Assembly (NCBI RefSeq): GCF_024171405.1
Contig: NZ_JALJZT010000002.1
Coordinates: 1,860,001 to 1,924,000, forward strand
Origin: Qipengyuania citrea
GTDB lineage: Bacteria > Pseudomonadota > Alphaproteobacteria > Sphingomonadales > Sphingomonadaceae
Reading direction: 5' to 3'
Length of the DNA stretch: 64,000 nt
The stretch's first letter is position 1, and every line of letters begins with the position of its first letter. Below the pieces are notes generated by a model that saw only the letters and a list, made by a program, of their open reading frames with translations, had not been told where the DNA came from and searched no databases. Of this stretch, positions 54,769-63,511 are shown piece after piece. The position numbers and the translations under genes are program-made.

Positions 54769-55700
54769 GCGTCCTTGTCGAGCTTGGCGAACTCATTGTC
54801 CTCGACCAGCGGATTATCGGGTTCGTCGACATGGCCTTCGGGGTCGATGTGGATGAGCAATTCGGTTCCGGGGAACTGGCGTCTCAGATCGTCCTCGACC
54901 CGATCGGTGATCGCATGCGCTTCCTCGATCGTCATCCTTGGCGGCAGATCGACATGGAACTGCACGAAATCGCGATTGCCGCTGGTGCGCGTGCGCAGAT
55001 CGTGGAGGTTCGAAAGCTCGGGATGGCGCGCGGCCGCCTCGACGAAGGCCAGCCGCCTGTCTTCGGGCCATTCGCGGTCCATCAGGTCATCGACCGCGTC
55101 ACTTGCCCCGCGCCAGGCTCCCCAGCCGAGCCAGGCCGCAATGCCGAGTCCGAACAGCGGATCGGCCATGCCAATACCCGCATATTGATCGAGCACCAGC
55201 GCGAGGATCACTGCCAGGTTGAGCAACAGGTCGGATTTGTAATGCAAGTGATCGGTCTGGATCGCGAGGCTGCGTGTCCGGCGCATCACGTAGCTTTGCC
55301 AGCCGAGCAGCGCGAAGGTCAGCACGATGGCGACAAGCGACACCCCGATGCCTTCCGCCGCCGCAGCAGTCTCGCCCCCGCCCGCCAGCTGCGTCACCGC
55401 GCGCGCCGCGATGCCGAAGGCCGACAGGACGATGAGCATGATCTGGAAGATCGCCGCCAGCGCCTCTGCCTTGCCGTGCCCGAAGCGGTGGTCCTCGTCG
55501 GCGGGCATCGACGCGATCCACACACCGGTCAGCGTGGCGAGGCTGGCGATCAGGTCGAGCGCCGAATCGGCAAGGCTGCCGAGCATGGCGGTCGAACCGG
55601 TGCGCCAGCTCGCCCAGCTCTTGAGCGCGACCAGCACCAGCGCGACCGTAATCGACGCCATCGCCGCCGAGCGGGCCAGCCGGGCGCTTCTGTCACTCAT
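54765..55700 (-). CDS. Cation diffusion facilitator (FieF-like)
   Basis: This is a divalent metal/proton antiporter of the CDF family. The 311-residue protein has six hydrophobic helices. The metal-site aspartates are in GSLADSALDLIASLA (TM2) and QTDHLHYKSDLLLN (TM5), with the family HRFGHGKAEALAA after TM2. A cytosolic dimerisation domain has VQFHVDLPPRMTIEEAH. I start at the ATG at 55700, overlapping the pdxH stop by 4 bases. An alternative start 8 codons upstream exists. The preferred metal (Zn, Fe or other) cannot be read. Confidence 0.9.
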   Translation of the reverse strand: MSDRSARLARSAAMASITVALVLVALKSWASWRTGSTAMLGSLADSALDLIASLATLTGVWIASMPADEDHRFGHGKAEALAAIFQIMLIVLSAFGIAARAVTQLAGGGETAAAAEGIGVSLVAIVLTFALLGWQSYVMRRTRSLAIQTDHLHYKSDLLLNLAVILALVLDQYAGIGMADPLFGLGIAAWLGWGAWRGASDAVDDLMDREWPEDRRLAFVEAAARHPELSNLHDLRTRTSGNRDFVQFHVDLPPRMTIEEAHAITDRVEDDLRRQFPGTELLIHIDPEGHVDEPDNPLVEDNEFAKLDKDA

Positions 55701-56305
55701 GGGTAGAGCAGCGTGTTCGACCACGCATCCTCAGCGCTCTCGCGCGCAAACAGCCGGCGGTCGTGAAGGCGGTATTCGCGGTCGCGCCAGAATTCGATCC
55801 GGCGCGGGCTCAGGCGAAACCCCGTCCAATGCGGCGGACGCGGGATGTCGCCTTCGGGATAGCGCTCCTCGAGCGCGGCGACCCGGTCGAGATAGAGCTG
55901 GCGGTCGAGCAGTGGACGCGACTGGTCGCTTGCCGCCGAGCCGATCTGCGACACGCGCGGGCGCGAATGGAAATAGGCATCTGCCTCTTCCTCGCCGACT
56001 TCTTCGAGCGGGCCTTCGATGCGTATCTGGCGGCGCAGGCTTTTCCAGTGGAACAGCAGCGCCGCACGCATGTTGGCGCGGATCTGCTCGCCCTTGTGGC
56101 TTTCGGCATTGGTGTAGAACACGAAGCCATCGGCGCTATGGCCCTTGAGCAGCACCATGCGGACCGACGGGAAGCCATCGGGCGACGCCGTCGCCAGCGC
56201 CATCGCATTGGCATCGTTGGGCTCGCTCTCGCGTGCCTCGGCGAACCACACTTCGAACAGCGCGAAAGGATCGCTGGGCGGAATCGCGCTCTGGTCGGTT
56301 TCCAT
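55697..56305 (-). CDS. pdxH: Pyridoxamine 5'-phosphate oxidase
   Basis: PdxH oxidises pyridoxine and pyridoxamine 5'-phosphates to PLP with FMN. The 202-residue protein has the family blocks ALATASPDGFPSVRMVLLKG, FVFYTNAESHKGEQI, ALLFHWKSLRRQIRIEG, YFHSRPRVSQIGSAASDQS and the PLP-site end FRLSPRRIEFWRDREYRLHD. I start at the ATG at 56305 (METDQSAIPPSD) with an AGGAAAG site; a longer frame to 56410 has no family match. It heads the operon that continues with the CDF and phzF genes. Confidence 0.95.
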   Translation of the reverse strand: METDQSAIPPSDPFALFEVWFAEARESEPNDANAMALATASPDGFPSVRMVLLKGHSADGFVFYTNAESHKGEQIRANMRAALLFHWKSLRRQIRIEGPLEEVGEEEADAYFHSRPRVSQIGSAASDQSRPLLDRQLYLDRVAALEERYPEGDIPRPPHWTGFRLSPRRIEFWRDREYRLHDRRLFARESAEDAWSNTLLYP

Positions 56306-56496
56306 CGGGGCTTTCCTACAATCTGGAACACATGGAACAGGGTTCAGGAGCAAAACGCGGCGCGGCCCGTTTTTGCCCGGAAACGACTGCAAGGAGGACC
56401 GAATTGCCATTCATCAGCCGTCCCCTATCGCCAATGCGCGCGGTAGGAAACCGCCCGCGCTTGCACCACGCCGCTGTTGTGCCTAGCTAACACGCC

Positions 56497-57447
56497 ATGG
56501 CCGATCCCTATTCCATCCTTGGCGTCCCGCGCAATGCGTCCGAAAAGGACATCAAGAGCGCCTATCGCACGCTCGCCAAGGAACTGCATCCCGACCGTAA
56601 CAAGGACAACCCCAACGCTTCGGAGCGCTTCAGCCAGGCAACCAATGCCTATGACCTGCTGTCCGACAAGGACAAGCGCGCGCAATTCGACCGCGGCGAG
56701 ATCGATGCCGACGGCAATCCCGCCAATCCCTTTGCAGGCATGGGCGGCGGCGGAGGTTTCCGCCCCAATGGCGGGCAGCGCGGGTTTCGCACCGAGGACA
56801 TGCAGGGCTTCGGCGGCGAAGAAGTCGATCTGGGTGATATCTTCGAGGGCCTGTTTGGTGGCCGCGGGTCGCAGGCGCGCTCCGGCGGCAGCCCGTTCGG
56901 CGGTACGCAGCATCGCCGCCCGCCCCAGAAAGGCGCAGACATCGCCTACAAGCTGCGCGTTCCCTTTATCGATGCGGCCACGCTCAAGGACCAGCGAATC
57001 ACGCTGTCCGACGGCAAGACGATCGACCTCAAGCTGCCCAAGGGGGTCGAGGACGGGACGCAGATGCGGCTCAAGGGCAAGGGCGAGCGGGGCCCCGGCG
57101 GCGCCGGCGACGGGCTCGTCACCATCGCGATCGACCGGCACGCGCTCTACCGCCGCGAAGGCGACGATGTGCGCTTCGACCTGCCGATCACGCTCGACGA
57201 GGCCGTGAACGGCGGCAAGGTCCGCGTCCCCACGGTCGACGGACCGGTGATGATGACCATCAAGCCCGGCACGCATGGCGGCACCGTCCTGCGCCTCAAA
57301 GGCAAAGGCTTTTCACGCAAGAACGGCACCCGCGGCGACCAATTGGTGACGCTTGAAATCCAGCTGCCCGACGATCTCGACGAGCTTGCCAAGCGGCTCG
57401 ATGGGTGGAAGGACGAGAGCGATCCGCGGAGCAAGCTCGGGGTTTAG
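56497..57447 (+). CDS. cbpA: DnaJ-type co-chaperone without zinc finger (CbpA-like)
   Basis: This 316-residue J-domain co-chaperone activates DnaK. The J domain is at 1-70 ([20 protein letters not shown], with HPD in LHPDRNKD). A glycine-rich linker ([18 protein letters not shown]) follows, then the two C-terminal substrate-binding domains ([20 protein letters not shown] and [10 protein letters not shown]). The CxxCxGxG zinc domain of DnaJ is missing, which makes this a class II (CbpA-type) protein. The gene for a YihY-type membrane protein starts about 20 bases after it. Confidence 0.9.
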   Translation: MADPYSILGVPRNASEKDIKSAYRTLAKELHPDRNKDNPNASERFSQATNAYDLLSDKDKRAQFDRGEIDADGNPANPFAGMGGGGGFRPNGGQRGFRTEDMQGFGGEEVDLGDIFEGLFGGRGSQARSGGSPFGGTQHRRPPQKGADIAYKLRVPFIDAATLKDQRITLSDGKTIDLKLPKGVEDGTQMRLKGKGERGPGGAGDGLVTIAIDRHALYRREGDDVRFDLPITLDEAVNGGKVRVPTVDGPVMMTIKPGTHGGTVLRLKGKGFSRKNGTRGDQLVTLEIQLPDDLDELAKRLDGWKDESDPRSKLGV

Positions 57448-57465
57448 TCCTTGTCGCCACAACCC

Positions 57466-58473
57466 ATGCCGGAAGGCCAGGAACGCGAGATCCACTCGCT
57501 CTCCCCCGAACAGCGGCGGAAGGAGGCACGCGATCTGCGCGGCCGTATCCAGCGGCACATGGGCCCCGGCACACGGGGCTGGGAAATCACCAAGCGGACC
57601 ATTGTCGGCACTTATAACGACGGCTTCATCCACGCAGGCAACCTTGCCTATCTGTCGATGCTGGCGATCTTCCCCTTCTTCATCCTCGGCGCGGCGGTTT
57701 TCTCCGCGATTGGCGAAGAGGCCGAACGCGCGGCGACGATCAATGCAGTGCTCTATGCGCTGCCGCCGATGGTCGGCAATGTCATCGAACCCGTCGCGCG
57801 CGATGTGATCGAGGCGCGCAGCGGCTGGCTGCTGTGGGTCGGTGCGCTGATCGGGCTATGGACGGTGGGCAGCCTGGTCGAAACCATCCGCGACATCCTG
57901 CGCCGCGCCTATGGCACGCATGCCACGCAGGCTTTCTGGAAATACCGCCTGCTGTCGTCGGGGGTGATCCTCGCCGCGGTCTTCCTGCTGTTGCTGAGCC
58001 TGATCGCGCAATTCCTGATCGGTACGGCGCAGGAGGTTATCGAGGCCTATTTCCCGCAGCTGATCGACCGGGTATCCGACCTGCGCCTGACACGGATCGT
58101 CCCTGCGCTGGGCCTGTTCGGCTCGCTCTACCTGATCTTCTATTCGCTTACCCCGTCGAAATACCGCCGCCAGCGCTATCCCAAATGGCCGGGCGTATTG
58201 CTGACGACGCTGTGGTGGATCGCGGTGACCACGATCATGCCGGCGGTGCTGCGCAATTTCTTCTCCTACGATCTTACCTATGGCGGGCTTGCGGGCGTGA
58301 TGATCGTATTGTTCTTTTTCTGGCTTGTCGGGCTCGGGGTGGTTATCGGCGCAGAGCTGAACGCGGCGCTGGCCGAAACGCCTGAAGAGGAATTGTGCCA
58401 GGTGAGCGAGGCCGACGATGCGCGTCGGGCAGCGCTGGCGCGGGAAATGGCAGAAGAGGAGCACGCTGCATGA
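57466..58473 (+). CDS. YihY/BrkB-family inner-membrane protein
   Basis: This is a 335-residue membrane protein with six main hydrophobic helices and the YihY family phrases GNLAYLSMLAIFPFFILGAA, FSLTP-like FYSLTPSKYRRQRYPKWPGV and GVMIVLFFFWLVGLGVVIGA. Members were once called ribonuclease BN by mistake; the true role is unknown, perhaps in envelope transport. I choose the ATG at 57466. A TTG at 57451, just after the cbpA stop, is also open. The fabI start overlaps its stop by 4 bases. Confidence 0.88.
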   Translation: MPEGQEREIHSLSPEQRRKEARDLRGRIQRHMGPGTRGWEITKRTIVGTYNDGFIHAGNLAYLSMLAIFPFFILGAAVFSAIGEEAERAATINAVLYALPPMVGNVIEPVARDVIEARSGWLLWVGALIGLWTVGSLVETIRDILRRAYGTHATQAFWKYRLLSSGVILAAVFLLLLSLIAQFLIGTAQEVIEAYFPQLIDRVSDLRLTRIVPALGLFGSLYLIFYSLTPSKYRRQRYPKWPGVLLTTLWWIAVTTIMPAVLRNFFSYDLTYGGLAGVMIVLFFFWLVGLGVVIGAELNAALAETPEEELCQVSEADDARRAALAREMAEEEHAA

Positions 58474-59279
58474 GCGGGTTGATGGCAGGTAAACGTGGGC
58501 TGATCATGGGGCTCGCCAACGACAAGTCGCTGGCCTGGGGAATCGCCAAGCAACTCGGCGCGCATGGGGCCGAACTGGCCTTTTCCTATCAGGGCGAGGC
58601 GCTCAAGAAGCGGGTCGGCCCGCTGGCGCAGCAGCTCGGCAGCGATTTCCTCATCGAATGCGATGTGTCGGACATGGACGCGCTCGACCGCGCCTTCGAC
58701 ACGCTCAAATCGCGCTGGGAGACGATCGACTTCGTCGTCCATGCGATCGGCTTCTCGGACAAGAACGAGCTGCGCGGCAAATATGTCGACACCAGCCTCG
58801 ACAATTTCCTGATGACGATGAACATCTCCGCCTATTCGCTGGTCGCGGTGGCCAGGCGCGCGCGCGCGATGATGCCCGAGGGCGGATCGATCCTGACACT
58901 GACCTATTACGGCGCCGAGAAGGTGATCCCGCATTACAACGTGATGGGCGTGGCCAAGGCGGCGTTGGAAACCAGCGTCAAATATCTCGCCAACGACCTC
59001 GGCCCCGAGAACATCCGCGTCAACGCGCTCAGCGCGGGTCCGGTCAAGACGCTCGCGGCGAGCGGGATCGGCGATTTCCGCTATATCCTCAAGTGGAACG
59101 AGCTCAATTCGCCGCTGCGGCGCAATATCACCATCGACGATGTCGGCGGCTCGGGCCTCTATCTGCTGTCCGACCTGTCATCGGGCGTGACGGGTGAAAC
59201 GCATCATGTCGACGGCGGTTATCACGTTGTCGGGATGAAGCAGGAAGACGCCCCCGACATCGCGCTCGACAAGGCCTGA
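58470..59279 (+). CDS. fabI: Enoyl-[acyl-carrier-protein] reductase FabI
   Basis: FabI carries out the last reduction in each cycle of fatty acid synthesis with NADH. It is the triclosan target in many bacteria. The 269-residue protein has the family cofactor loop GLANDKSLAWGIA and the catalytic Y-x6-K pattern in TYYGAEKVIPHYNVMGVAKA. The segment after it (RVNALSAGPVKTLAASGI) is typical of FabI rather than other SDR proteins. I start at the ATG at 58470, inside the stop codon of the YihY gene. Confidence 0.95.
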   Translation: MSGLMAGKRGLIMGLANDKSLAWGIAKQLGAHGAELAFSYQGEALKKRVGPLAQQLGSDFLIECDVSDMDALDRAFDTLKSRWETIDFVVHAIGFSDKNELRGKYVDTSLDNFLMTMNISAYSLVAVARRARAMMPEGGSILTLTYYGAEKVIPHYNVMGVAKAALETSVKYLANDLGPENIRVNALSAGPVKTLAASGIGDFRYILKWNELNSPLRRNITIDDVGGSGLYLLSDLSSGVTGETHHVDGGYHVVGMKQEDAPDIALDKA

Positions 59280-59306
59280 GTTAGAGACCGATCTCAGGGG
59301 GCCTGA

Positions 59307-60572
59307 TCAGGCAACGTCGGGCCAGATGCCCCGAGTGTCATAGACAGCCTTGCCGGCGCGTTCCTCGGGCGGGATGACCTTGAACACATCGTGATCGACC
59401 AGCGTAACCAGCACGCCGCATTCTTCCAGCGCAATGTCGATATCGACCAGTTCGGCGCCCGTGCCCGCGAACTCGGGCGGCAGTTCGCCCGCATAGGGTT
59501 CTACCACCTGCACACGCTCGCCGAACTCGCGCGCAAGCGAGGCGGCGACATAGCGCGCCGGGCTTTCGCGGAAATCATCGATATTCGCCTTGAAGGCAAG
59601 GCCGAGGCAGGCGATCTTGGCCCCCGGATTGGCCTGCGCCAGCGCCTTCGCGCGGGTAAGCACATGGTGCATCTTGGCATCGTTGGTCTCGCGTGCCTGG
59701 CGGATGATCTTCGCCTCGTCGGGCGCGCCATGGACGATGAACCACGGGTCGACCGCGATGCAATGCCCGCCCACGCCGGGGCCGGGGGTGAGGATATTGA
59801 CGCGCGGGTGACGGTTGGCCAGCCGGATCACTTCCCACACATCGAGCCCCTGCCGGTCGGCGATCATCGAAAGCTCGTTGGCGAAGGCGATATTGACGTC
59901 GCGGAAGGCGTTCTCGACCAGCTTGGTCATTTCGGCGCTGCGCACATCGGTGGTGACGCATTCGCCCTTCACGAAGCGCTTGTAGAAGGCGAGCGCCTTG
60001 CGCGCGCAGCGCGGGGTGATGCCCCCGATCGAGCGGTCGTTATGCGTGAGTTCCTCGAGAATCTTGCCCGGCAGCACGCGCTCGGGACAATAGGCGATGC
60101 TCACATCGGGCTGCCCATCGGTCAGGCCCGGCATGGCAAGATCGGGTCGCTTGGCGGCGATGGCATCGCGCATCGCCTCGGTGGTGCCGACCGGTGAGGT
60201 CGATTCGAGAATGACCGTGTCACCCTTCTTGAGCACCTCGGCGACCTGCTCGGCGGCGGCCATGACATAGGATGTATCGGGCGTATGCTGCCCGTCTTTC
60301 GCGAAAGGTGTAGGCACCGCAATCACGAAGACATCGGCGGGCGCGACCTGCGTCGAGGCCTTGAGCAGCCCGCGCTGGACCACTGCCTGCACCAACCCGT
60401 CGAGATCGACCTCCTCGATATGGATTTCGCCGCGGTTGATCGTGTCGACGACGCTTTGCGCCACATCGACACCATGCACCGGGCAGCCCGCGCGCGCGAT
60501 AATCGCGGCCGTTGGCAGACCGATATAGCCGAGACCGATGACGCAGACGTCGGGCTTGGTGTCACCACGCAT
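59307..60572 (-). CDS. wecC: UDP-N-acetyl-D-mannosamine dehydrogenase
   Basis: WecC oxidises UDP-ManNAc to UDP-ManNAcA, a precursor of surface polysaccharides. The 421-residue protein of the UDP-glucose/GDP-mannose dehydrogenase family has the N-terminal NAD loop VCVIGLGYIGLPTAAIIARA, the FINER-like DVNIAFANELSMIAD and the active-site cysteine in GVGGHCIAVDPWFIV (near 255). The ISHYDP-like CLGLAFKANIDDFRESPA follows. It is 92 bases downstream of wecB on the same strand, which supports this substrate over UDP-glucose. Confidence 0.92.
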   Translation of the reverse strand: MRGDTKPDVCVIGLGYIGLPTAAIIARAGCPVHGVDVAQSVVDTINRGEIHIEEVDLDGLVQAVVQRGLLKASTQVAPADVFVIAVPTPFAKDGQHTPDTSYVMAAAEQVAEVLKKGDTVILESTSPVGTTEAMRDAIAAKRPDLAMPGLTDGQPDVSIAYCPERVLPGKILEELTHNDRSIGGITPRCARKALAFYKRFVKGECVTTDVRSAEMTKLVENAFRDVNIAFANELSMIADRQGLDVWEVIRLANRHPRVNILTPGPGVGGHCIAVDPWFIVHGAPDEAKIIRQARETNDAKMHHVLTRAKALAQANPGAKIACLGLAFKANIDDFRESPARYVAASLAREFGERVQVVEPYAGELPPEFAGTGAELVDIDIALEECGVLVTLVDHDVFKVIPPEERAGKAVYDTRGIWPDVA

Positions 60573-60664
60573 GAATGTGTTTCCCTGAACCTTTGGGCTA
60601 CGAAGCTAGCGGCGGTCGGTAAATTTTACAGTAACGATAAAGCGCGCGCTGGCAGCGGGACGGA

Positions 60665-61789
60665 TCACGCCTCGGCGAGCAGATCGGCGATCCGCGCCGC
60701 CGAATGCCCGTCACCGAAGGGGTTATGCGCGCGCGCCATTGCGGCATAGGCGGCCTCGTCGTCGAGCAGGCGGGTGGCTTCGCGCACGATCGCATCGGCA
60801 TCGGTGCCGACCAGCTTCGCAGTGCCTGCCGCGATGCCTTCCGGGCGCTCGGTCGTCTCGCGCATGACCAGCACCGGCTTGCCCAGTGCGGGCGCCTCTT
60901 CCTGCACTCCGCCGCTGTCAGTGAGCATCAAATGGCTGATATCGAGCAGCCGGGCGAAATGCGGATAGTCGAGCGGCTCGATCAGCGCGACATTGTCCAG
61001 CCCGGCCAGCCGCGCGTTCATCACCGCGCGGACGTTGGGGTTGAGGTGGACCGGAAAGATGATCGCGACATCGTCGCGCGCGGCCAGCCGCTGCACGGCG
61101 GCGGCGATATTCTCCATCCCCTCGCCGAAGTTCTCGCGCCGGTGGCTGGTCATGCCGATGATGCGCTTGCCTGCAAAGCGCGCTTCGAGCTCGGCCAGAC
61201 CAGCCGCCAGCGCCGGCTCCTCGCTCACCCGCCGCGTCACCCAGCGCAGGGCATCGATCACGGTGTTGCCGGTGACATGCACGGTTGCGGCTTCGACATT
61301 CTCACGCAGCAGCGCATCGCGCGCGGTTTGGGTCGGGGCGCAATGCAGCGCGGCGAAGCTGCCGACGACGCGGCGGTTCACCTCTTCGGGCCAGGGATGA
61401 TGGATGTCGCCGCTGCGCAGCCCGGCCTCGACATGGCACACGGGTATCTTGCGGTAATAGGCCGCGATCGCCCCCGCCATCACGGTGGTCGTATCGCCCT
61501 GCACCACGACCCAGTCGGGCCGTTCCGCATCCAGCACCCTGCCGATTTCGACCAACGCGCGCGCAGTCAGCGCATCGAGCGTCTGGCCGGGAGTCATCAG
61601 GTCGAGATCGTGATCGGGCACGATCCCGGCGATGTCGAGCACCTGGTCGAGCATTTCGCGATGCTGCGCCGAGATACACACGCGGCTGTCGAACCGCTCG
61701 TCCTCCGCCAGCGCATGCACCAGCGGGAACAGCTTGATCGCTTCGGGACGGGTCCCGAACACGGTGAGGATCTTGCGGCGCGAACTCAT
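60665..61789 (-). CDS. wecB: UDP-N-acetylglucosamine 2-epimerase
   Basis: WecB converts UDP-GlcNAc to UDP-ManNAc, the substrate of WecC. The 374-residue non-hydrolysing epimerase has the two-domain GT-B-like fold with KILTVFGTRPEAIKLFPLVH, VQGDTTTVMAGAIAAYYRKI, HVEAGLRSGDIHHPWPEEVN, MTSHRRENFGEGM and TDSGGVQEEAPALGKPVLVM. All active-site segments are intact. The glycosyltransferases that would use the product are not in the window. Confidence 0.94.
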   Translation of the reverse strand: MSSRRKILTVFGTRPEAIKLFPLVHALAEDERFDSRVCISAQHREMLDQVLDIAGIVPDHDLDLMTPGQTLDALTARALVEIGRVLDAERPDWVVVQGDTTTVMAGAIAAYYRKIPVCHVEAGLRSGDIHHPWPEEVNRRVVGSFAALHCAPTQTARDALLRENVEAATVHVTGNTVIDALRWVTRRVSEEPALAAGLAELEARFAGKRIIGMTSHRRENFGEGMENIAAAVQRLAARDDVAIIFPVHLNPNVRAVMNARLAGLDNVALIEPLDYPHFARLLDISHLMLTDSGGVQEEAPALGKPVLVMRETTERPEGIAAGTAKLVGTDADAIVREATRLLDDEAAYAAMARAHNPFGDGHSAARIADLLAEA

Positions 61790-61830
61790 ACCCGCCTGCC
61801 TAGCGACAAATCGCCGACCGGCGCCAGAGC

Positions 61831-62403
61831 TTAGCGCGGTTCGGCAGCGCTTTCGGGCTGCGGCAGCGCCTCTTCACCCGGGACCTCGGCCGCGCGTTCG
61901 CGCTCGAGCCGTTCCATATATTCGCGCTCGATCATCTCGACCCGCTCCTGCTCGGCGGCGGCGTCCTCGTCGATGGTCGCCAGGCGCTTGGCGCGCTCGG
62001 CGGCGATGATCTCGCCGAAGCGGATGCCCGCGTCATTGGCCTTGTCGGCATAGGCGGCGTTGATCATTTCCTGCGTACAGCCGGTAAAGCCGCCTGCACC
62101 GGTGGGCGAGCAAGACATGGTACCGAAAGCGCCCGCCATCTCGAAGCGTTCGACGCGTTCGGCCCATGACTGGTTCTCAGGGCTGTCGGAAAAGCGCAGG
62201 TTCTCGGGAATGCGATAGCGCTCGTTCTCGGCCTTGCGGGCGCAGACGACGATCTGGTCGTCCGTGCTTTCGGGGCATTCGTCGTCGCCATAGATGATCA
62301 CCATGTTGTAATTGTCTTCGGCCGTATCGACGCTGTCCTGCGCCTGCGCGCCCATGGGGACGGCAAGTGCCAGGCTGGCGATGGCAAGCAACGGTTTCGA
62401 CAT
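61831..62403 (-). CDS. Secreted protein of unknown function
   Basis: This 190-residue exported protein has a signal peptide (MSKPLLAIASLALAVPMGAQAQ). The mature part has a conserved-looking core with four cysteines (DDECPESTDDQIVVCARKAE and SCSPTGAGGFTGCTQEMINA) and a long charged C-terminal helix (AAAEQERVEMIEREYMERLE). The cysteines could form disulfides, and dsbB lies nearby on the same strand, which may be chance. I start at the ATG at 62403 with a GAGAGGA site; the longer frame to 62574 is arginine-rich and unsupported. Confidence 0.8.
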   Translation of the reverse strand: MSKPLLAIASLALAVPMGAQAQDSVDTAEDNYNMVIIYGDDECPESTDDQIVVCARKAENERYRIPENLRFSDSPENQSWAERVERFEMAGAFGTMSCSPTGAGGFTGCTQEMINAAYADKANDAGIRFGEIIAAERAKRLATIDEDAAAEQERVEMIEREYMERLERERAAEVPGEEALPQPESAAEPR

Positions 62404-62494
62404 GATGGTCCTCTCGGCGAATGGGTGCGGGGCCACTAGGCGCCCCGTGGGGTGAACTTTTGCTGAAGCGCGTGGGCGGGCCTCCCGGCGCGCG

Positions 62495-63022
62495 TCACAC
62501 ACGCTCCGAAATACGGATCGCCGCGCGGCAGCCCAGGCGAATGACGCCCGAAAGCAGCGGATAGGCGGGCGCACGCTCGGCCCCGGCGGCCAGCGCGGCG
62601 TCGCGGTGCTCCCGCTCGTCCTCGCGGAATTCCTCGATCATCGCGGCGAGCTCGGGATCCTCGCCGCTGTCCTGCAGCTGGTCGAGCTGACGCGAATAGT
62701 GATCGTCGATCTCGGTCTCGACCGCGGCGGTGCAGGCCATGGCCGCTTCGGGCCCGATCAGCGCGGTCACCGCGCCAAGCGCGAACCCCGCACGATCCCA
62801 GAACGGTTGCAGCGCGGTCGGACGCACGCTGCGGCGCGCCATCAGCGCGTCGAACTTTGCGCGGTGGCCGGCTTCCTGCTCCGCCATGCCCGCGATTTCC
62901 GCCGAATGCGGGCCGCGGTCGCCCATGACGGCGAGCTGACCGGCATAGATCCGCGTCGCACCGAATTCGCCTGCCTGGTCGACGCGGATCATCCGCGCAA
63001 TATGATCGGGTACCTTGGTCAT
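62495..63022 (-). CDS. coq7: Demethoxyubiquinone hydroxylase (Coq7-type)
   Basis: Coq7 is a di-iron oxygenase that hydroxylates demethoxyubiquinone in ubiquinone synthesis. The 175-residue protein has the iron ligands in DQAGEFGATRIYAGQLAV, AEQEAGHRAKFDALM (ExxH), AAVETEIDDHYSRQ and REDEREHRDAALAAGA (ExxH). I start at the ATG at 63022, overlapping the dsbB stop by 4 bases. A longer frame to 63388 reads through dsbB. Ubiquinone is also the electron acceptor of DsbB, so the coupling may be functional; that is inference. Confidence 0.93.
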   Translation of the reverse strand: MTKVPDHIARMIRVDQAGEFGATRIYAGQLAVMGDRGPHSAEIAGMAEQEAGHRAKFDALMARRSVRPTALQPFWDRAGFALGAVTALIGPEAAMACTAAVETEIDDHYSRQLDQLQDSGEDPELAAMIEEFREDEREHRDAALAAGAERAPAYPLLSGVIRLGCRAAIRISERV

Positions 63023-63495
63023 GCCCGGCGATCCTTCACCAACAGCGCGAAGATTGCCAGCCCCGTGGCGGTCGAAATCAGGAAATTGAAGCCTGCCAGG
63101 CTGATCCCGAGCAGCGTCCAAGCGGGTTCGTCGCAGCGCACCAGCGGGGTGTTCATGATGTCTTCGAGCGCATTGCCGCTGCTGCCCGAGGTGATCGCGG
63201 CGCAGGAGGTGATCCCCTCCCACCAGCCATATTCGACCCCGGCATGAAACAGGCCGATCGCGCCCGAGACCAGGATCGCCAGCGCGGCGGCACCGGTCCA
63301 CAAGCGCTGCGGCGGGGTCACGTATGCGAGCAGGGCAAGGCCCACGGCAGCGAAATGCGGCCAGCGCTGCCACCAGCACATTTCGCACGGGTAAAGCCCG
63401 AAGCCATATTGCGAGACATAGGCCCCGCCCAGCAGCAGGGCCGGCACGGCGAGCGCCAGGACGCGGGCGAGGCGGGCGTGCTGCGTAAGGCTCAT
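63019..63495 (-). CDS. dsbB: Disulfide bond formation protein B
   Basis: DsbB re-oxidises the periplasmic thiol oxidase DsbA and passes electrons to ubiquinone. The 158-residue protein has four hydrophobic helices, the first cysteine pair in LYPCEMCWWQRWPH (CxxC) and a second pair in the other periplasmic loop (TSCAAI and VRCDEP). I start at the ATG at 63495 (MSLTQHARLARV). A longer frame to 63564 is open but overlaps the ctpA stop region and adds an arginine-rich leader. It lies 16 bases after the ctpA-type gene. Confidence 0.92.
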   Translation of the reverse strand: MSLTQHARLARVLALAVPALLLGGAYVSQYGFGLYPCEMCWWQRWPHFAAVGLALLAYVTPPQRLWTGAAALAILVSGAIGLFHAGVEYGWWEGITSCAAITSGSSGNALEDIMNTPLVRCDEPAWTLLGISLAGFNFLISTATGLAIFALLVKDRRA

Positions 63496-63511
63496 GGCGC
63501 GGCGCTCTACC

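Noticed and set aside
59280..59306. Possible terminator between fabI and wecC
   Set aside because: Only a short CCTGATCAGG palindrome and a weak GAGA stem are present, with no U-tract, so I do not call it.
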